From positions 1 through 64,000 of the forward strand of contig JAKQSZ010000045.1 in NCBI GenBank assembly GCA_029569475.1: DNA of 64,000 nt, written 5' to 3'. A program made the position numbers and the translations under genes. Below, in pieces: positions 60,962-64,000 of this stretch (positions are counted from its first letter, which is position 1; each line of letters begins with the position of its first letter). The notes beneath the pieces are model-generated. The model was given only the letters and a program-made list of their open reading frames with translations. It was not told where the DNA came from and made no database searches. The DNA comes from Candidatus Eiseniibacteriota bacterium. Lineage in GTDB: Bacteria > Eisenbacteria > RBG-16-71-46 > CAIMUX01.

Positions 60962-61864
60962 ATGGCATGGTCAGACGCGGCGGGCGGCGGGCCCGAGCAG
61001 GACGCACGCGACCGGGAGGCTCTCGTCCGGCAGATCGCCGAGGAGGTGCGCCGGCGGATGACGCTCCCGGCTCCCGCGCCGGAGACCGCGGGCGCCTGCG
61101 CCGGACGCTGCGCGCTGGCCGGCCAGGATGCTGCGCGGACAAGGCACCTGGCCGAGCAGGGGGTGGCGCGCCTCTCGTGCTGCGCCCACCTGGGCGAGGT
61201 CGATCGAGAGCTGGCCGCCATGATCGATCACACGCTGCTGCGGCCGGACGCGACGGCCCGTGACATAGAAGCGCTCTGCTCCGAAGCCCTCTGCCTGGGA
61301 GTGGCCACGGTCTGCGTGCAGCCGATCTGGGTGCCGGCCGCGGCGCGGGCGCTCGAACACAGCCCGGTCAAGGTCTGCACGGTGGTCGGCTTCCCCCACG
61401 GGGCCAACCGGCCCGAGGTGAAGGCCTACGAGACCCAGCTTGCCGTGGCGCAAGGGGCGCGCGAGATCGACATGGTGATCCCTGTGGGAGCCTTCAAAGG
61501 GGGCGACACTCGCAGCGTGGCTGAGCACATTCGAGCGGTGGTGCGCGCCGCCCGGGCCGGCATCCTCGTCAAGGTGATTCTGGAGACTGCTTTCCTGTCG
61601 CGGGAAGAGAAGATCACCGCATGTACGATCGCCCGCGCGGAGGGCGCTCACTTTGTCAAGACCTCGACCGGCTTCGGCCCCTCCGGCGCGACCCTCCCGG
61701 ACGTCCGCCTGATGCGGGAGGTCGTCGGTCCGGCCATGGGGGTCAAGGCCGCGGGGGGCATCCGCGATCGGGAGACCGCCGTGGCCATGATCGAGGCGGG
61801 AGCCGATCGGATCGGCGCCAGCGCCTCGGTGCGCATCGCCGCGACCGAGCCGGCCGCCGGCTGA
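60962..61864 (+). CDS. deoC: Deoxyribose-phosphate aldolase with N-terminal targeting-peptide-like extension
   Basis: Splits deoxyribose 5-phosphate into glyceraldehyde 3-phosphate and acetaldehyde. The aldolase part (about 85-290) has MIDHTLLRPDATARDIEALC, VCTVVGFPHGANRPEVK, the proton-relay Asp in EIDMVIPVGAFKGG, the Schiff-base Lys in VKVILETAFL, FVKTSTGFGPSGAT and the second Lys in GVKAAGGIRD. Before it lie about 85 extra residues: a short amphipathic helix DREALVRQIAEEVRRRM (17-33), a Pro/Ala linker, a CAGRCA pair and RTRHLAEQGVARLSCC. Such a helix plus linker is how enzymes are often targeted into bacterial microcompartments. AGAGGGGG precedes the ATG. Confidence 0.92.
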   Translation: MAWSDAAGGGPEQDARDREALVRQIAEEVRRRMTLPAPAPETAGACAGRCALAGQDAARTRHLAEQGVARLSCCAHLGEVDRELAAMIDHTLLRPDATARDIEALCSEALCLGVATVCVQPIWVPAAARALEHSPVKVCTVVGFPHGANRPEVKAYETQLAVAQGAREIDMVIPVGAFKGGDTRSVAEHIRAVVRAARAGILVKVILETAFLSREEKITACTIARAEGAHFVKTSTGFGPSGATLPDVRLMREVVGPAMGVKAAGGIRDRETAVAMIEAGADRIGASASVRIAATEPAAG

Positions 61865-62059
61865 GGCACGTCGTTGACCGGATTCACGCCTCCTGTTAGC
61901 CTACCGCGCGTCAGGTTCTGCCACGGCGACTCCGCCCCGGGGCGACGCGAGCTCGCGCCGGGGACGGTCCAAATGGACGAGGACCGCGCCGCTTAAGCTC
62001 CGTCATCTCGAAGCCCCGGCCATCCGGGCCTATCGAAGCGCCACTGAGGTCCCTGCCTG

Positions 62060-64000
62060 ATGATCTCCTTCGCCTCCTCTCGGAACGAAGCAAGCGCCCA
62101 GGTTCCACCGGCCTCCCCTCTGGCCACGCCGCGCCCGCTGCTCCCGCCTGGGCCGCGGTCCGGCGAGGCGATTGACACGGGACCCGGGAGCGCATCCGGC
62201 CGGGTCGCCGCGGTCCGGCAGTTCCGGCGCGTGGTCCTGACCGTTCTCGCGGCCGTCGTCCTGCTGGTGCCGGCCGTCATCCGGTCGGCGGCGGCACAGG
62301 CGGGGAGCGCTGCCGGGCACGCCGTCGGACGGGTGACGGGCAACGTGGTCTTCGACCGCGACGGGCAACCGGTCGAGTACGCCAACGTCCTGGTGGTGGG
62401 ACGGGCCCAGGGGGCGGTCACGAAGAACGACGGCAGTTTCGCCATCGACCTCGTCCCCGCCGGACCGCAGACCATCCAGGTGACCTACCTCGGCTACGTC
62501 ACCGAGCGCCGGGAGATCATCGTCTCGCCCGAAGCCGCCGTCACCTTGAGCTTCCGGCTCAAGGAGACCGTGGCCAAGCAGGAGAAGGAGATCCTCGTCA
62601 CCGGCGAGCGTCCCCTGGTGGAGGTCGAAAAGGCCTCGAGCACGCGGTCGTACAACCAGGAGGAACTCAAGCGGCTGACGGTCCTGCCGACGCTGGACAG
62701 CGTCGTGGAGCAGGCGCCGGGGGTGACCCGGGACAACAACGAAATCCACATCCGCGGCGGCCGGGCCGACGAAACGCTGTTCATCATCGACGGCGTCGAG
62801 ATGCGCGACGTCCTCACCGGCGTCTCCAAAGGGGAGAACATCAGCAGCCGCTCCATCGCCGAGGTCAACATCATCACGGGAGGTTTCGACGCCCAGTACG
62901 GCAATGCCATGTCGGGAGTGATCGAGGCGAAGACCAAGGAGGGAACGGAGGACTACCACGGCGCGCTCCGTTACGAGACCGACCGGCCGACCGGGGACCT
63001 GGACCTGGACAACTGGAACTTCCAGCTCAGCGGTCCCATCCCTCTGTTCCAGCGGGCGGCGCGCGGCCTCGGCGCGGACAGACCCTCCGCCGCGACCTTC
63101 TTCATCGACCTCTCGGCCGACCTCAGCAACGGTTACCTGCCCAACATCAAGGATTTCCAGACCGACGCCACCCGGCGGGCCGCCCTGGGCGGCGATCCCG
63201 GCATCGGCCGCAACCTGGAATCCAGCTACTCCGAACGGATCTTCGGCCAGAAGTACCGCTATGGCGAGTTCTTCTATCCTCGTGCCTCGAACCAATGGCG
63301 CTCGGTGGTCAAGGCGGCCTGGCGCGCCAGCGAGCGGCACAAGTTCAATGTCTTCCTCAGCAAGAGCCTCTCCTTCGATCAGGGCTTCGGCGACACGGAC
63401 ATCGGAGCCATCGACCGCAACACACTGAACTACCCCTGGGCCTGGAGCCGCCGTCTCGACCGCTACTACACCGTCACCTATGACCAGAACAACCTGGCCC
63501 TGACCTGGAACTGGGCGGTGAATCCGGCCCTCGTCTCGATCATGAAGATCACGCGAAGCTTCGAGACGCGCCACCAGGACGTCGCCGGACAGCTCTTCAC
63601 CGAGTTCGACCAGTCGACCGACCAGGACCTGCCCCCGTCGAGCGACGTCTATGACACGCCGTACTTCTATGACGTCGGCGACGCGCCGCAGTACACCGAT
63701 CGCTACGCGGAAACCTGGGCGTTGGACTGGAACTGGTCCCGGAAGTGGAAGGCGCACGATCTGGGCTGGGGCGCCGGCGCCCAGTACGAGGACGTCCAGT
63801 TCCTCACGGTCGACGCCGCCACCATCACAGCGGACCGGCCTCTGGGAGACGAATTCGATCTCTTTCACGTCACGCCCAACACCGGCCACTTCTATGTGCA
63901 AGACCGGATCCAGTTCCAGGGACTGATCGCCAACCTCGGCCTCCGCTATGACTACTGGTTTCCGGGAAGCCAGGTGGAGAAGCTCTATGATAACTACTAT
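62060..64000 (+). CDS. TonB-dependent receptor with carboxypeptidase-regulatory-like domain (cut by window end)
   Basis: An outer-membrane receptor that imports a substrate with energy from TonB. At least 647 residues are visible and the frame is open at the end. A signal peptide (FRRVVLTVLAAVVLLVPAVI, then RSAAAQ) is followed by a carboxypeptidase-regulatory-like domain (about 90-165: GQPVEYANVLVVG, KNDGSFAIDLVPAG, VTYLGYVTERR), a plug domain (about 190-290: LDSVVEQAPGVTRDNNEIHI, RGGRADETLFIIDGVEMRD, FDAQYGNAMSGVIEAKTKEG) and the start of the barrel. This plan is typical of the Bacteroidetes and wider FCB group. The start at 62060 (GAGG 10 bases upstream) leaves a long N-terminus before the signal and is uncertain. 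The substrate is unknown; a sugar or nucleoside would fit the preceding operon. Confidence 0.88.
   Translation, partial: MISFASSRNEASAQVPPASPLATPRPLLPPGPRSGEAIDTGPGSASGRVAAVRQFRRVVLTVLAAVVLLVPAVIRSAAAQAGSAAGHAVGRVTGNVVFDRDGQPVEYANVLVVGRAQGAVTKNDGSFAIDLVPAGPQTIQVTYLGYVTERREIIVSPEAAVTLSFRLKETVAKQEKEILVTGERPLVEVEKASSTRSYNQEELKRLTVLPTLDSVVEQAPGVTRDNNEIHIRGGRADETLFIIDGVEMRDVLTGVSKGENISSRSIAEVNIITGGFDAQYGNAMSGVIEAKTKEGTEDYHGALRYETDRPTGDLDLDNWNFQLSGPIPLFQRAARGLGADRPSAATFFIDLSADLSNGYLPNIKDFQTDATRRAALGGDPGIGRNLESSYSERIFGQKYRYGEFFYPRASNQWRSVVKAAWRASERHKFNVFLSKSLSFDQGFGDTDIGAIDRNTLNYPWAWSRRLDRYYTVTYDQNNLALTWNWAVNPALVSIMKITRSFETRHQDVAGQLFTEFDQSTDQDLPPSSDVYDTPYFYDVGDAPQYTDRYAETWALDWNWSRKWKAHDLGWGAGAQYEDVQFLTVDAATITADRPLGDEFDLFHVTPNTGHFYVQDRIQFQGLIANLGLRYDYWFPGSQVEKLYDNYY

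Noticed and set aside
58501..64000. Microcompartment shell genes near deoC
   Set aside because: I looked for BMC-H or BMC-P-like small proteins around the operon and found none; the next gene is a TonB-dependent receptor.
1..64000. Prophage, integrated plasmid, tRNA or rRNA genes
   Set aside because: No integrase, capsid, terminase, replication or conjugation genes, and no tRNA/rRNA-like sequences were recognised.

Overview
This 64-kb window is high-GC bacterial chromosomal DNA, densely coded and with no rRNA or tRNA gene that I can see. It combines Gram-negative outer-membrane machinery (PilQ secretin, a TonB-dependent receptor with a carboxypeptidase-regulatory-like domain, an orphan outer-membrane barrel, several lipoproteins) with a Myxococcus-like pil gene order and a LexA operator of the CGAAC-N4-GTTCG type. 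My best inference is an uncultured FCB-superphylum lineage (Eisenbacteria-like). No marker gene here proves that.

Layout. 1-1.4 kb: the end of a probable hybrid histidine kinase and a receiver-SpoIIE phosphatase. 1.7-11 kb, minus strand: lpdA, lipB, fused E1, E2 and lipA, a 2-oxo acid dehydrogenase complex together with its own lipoylation enzymes, followed by lexA with its own SOS promoter and a DUF6504-like gene. 11.3-14.9 kb: an FGE-domain lipoprotein, a thioredoxin-like 2Fe-2S ferredoxin and a DHH phosphoesterase. 15.0-16.5 kb: one insertion sequence with terminal inverted repeats. 16.8-38.5 kb, minus strand: a nearly complete type IV pilus locus in the order comEA-like, pilB, pilT, pilC, pilS, pilR, pilA, ABC transporter genes (pilH, pilI), a TPR gene, pilD, pilM, pilN, pilO, pilP, pilQ. 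A sulfatase-fold/TPR lipoprotein gene lies on the opposite strand between pilA and pilH. pilA has a sigma-54 promoter, matching the PilS/PilR pair encoded beside it. 38.6-43.4 kb: an unknown outer-membrane barrel and a large TPR protein. 43.5-46.6 kb: hutI and hutU. 46.6-47.8 kb: about 1.2 kb without a convincing gene. 47.8-58.1 kb: a CDF metal transporter with three C-terminal domains, a DinG-type helicase, a multihaem lipoprotein, tryptophanase, a saccharopine-dehydrogenase-like enzyme, a SirB1-like protein and an FN3 lipoprotein. 58.5-61.9 kb, plus strand: dus, then cytidine deaminase, an RpiB-family isomerase and DeoC. 62.1 kb to the end: a TonB-dependent receptor running off the window.

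Two themes stand out. First, the DeoC protein carries an N-terminal extension with a short amphipathic helix and a proline-rich linker, like a microcompartment encapsulation peptide, and sits beside an RpiB variant and a cytidine deaminase. This suggests a deoxynucleoside-degrading, SPU-type microcompartment cargo set, although no shell gene lies in the window. Second, the window is full of diverged short tandem arrays (periods of 12, 18, 21, 22, 24, 33, 36 and 53 bp). They lie in protein linkers or exactly at gene edges. One of them has triplicated an overlapping stop/start junction.
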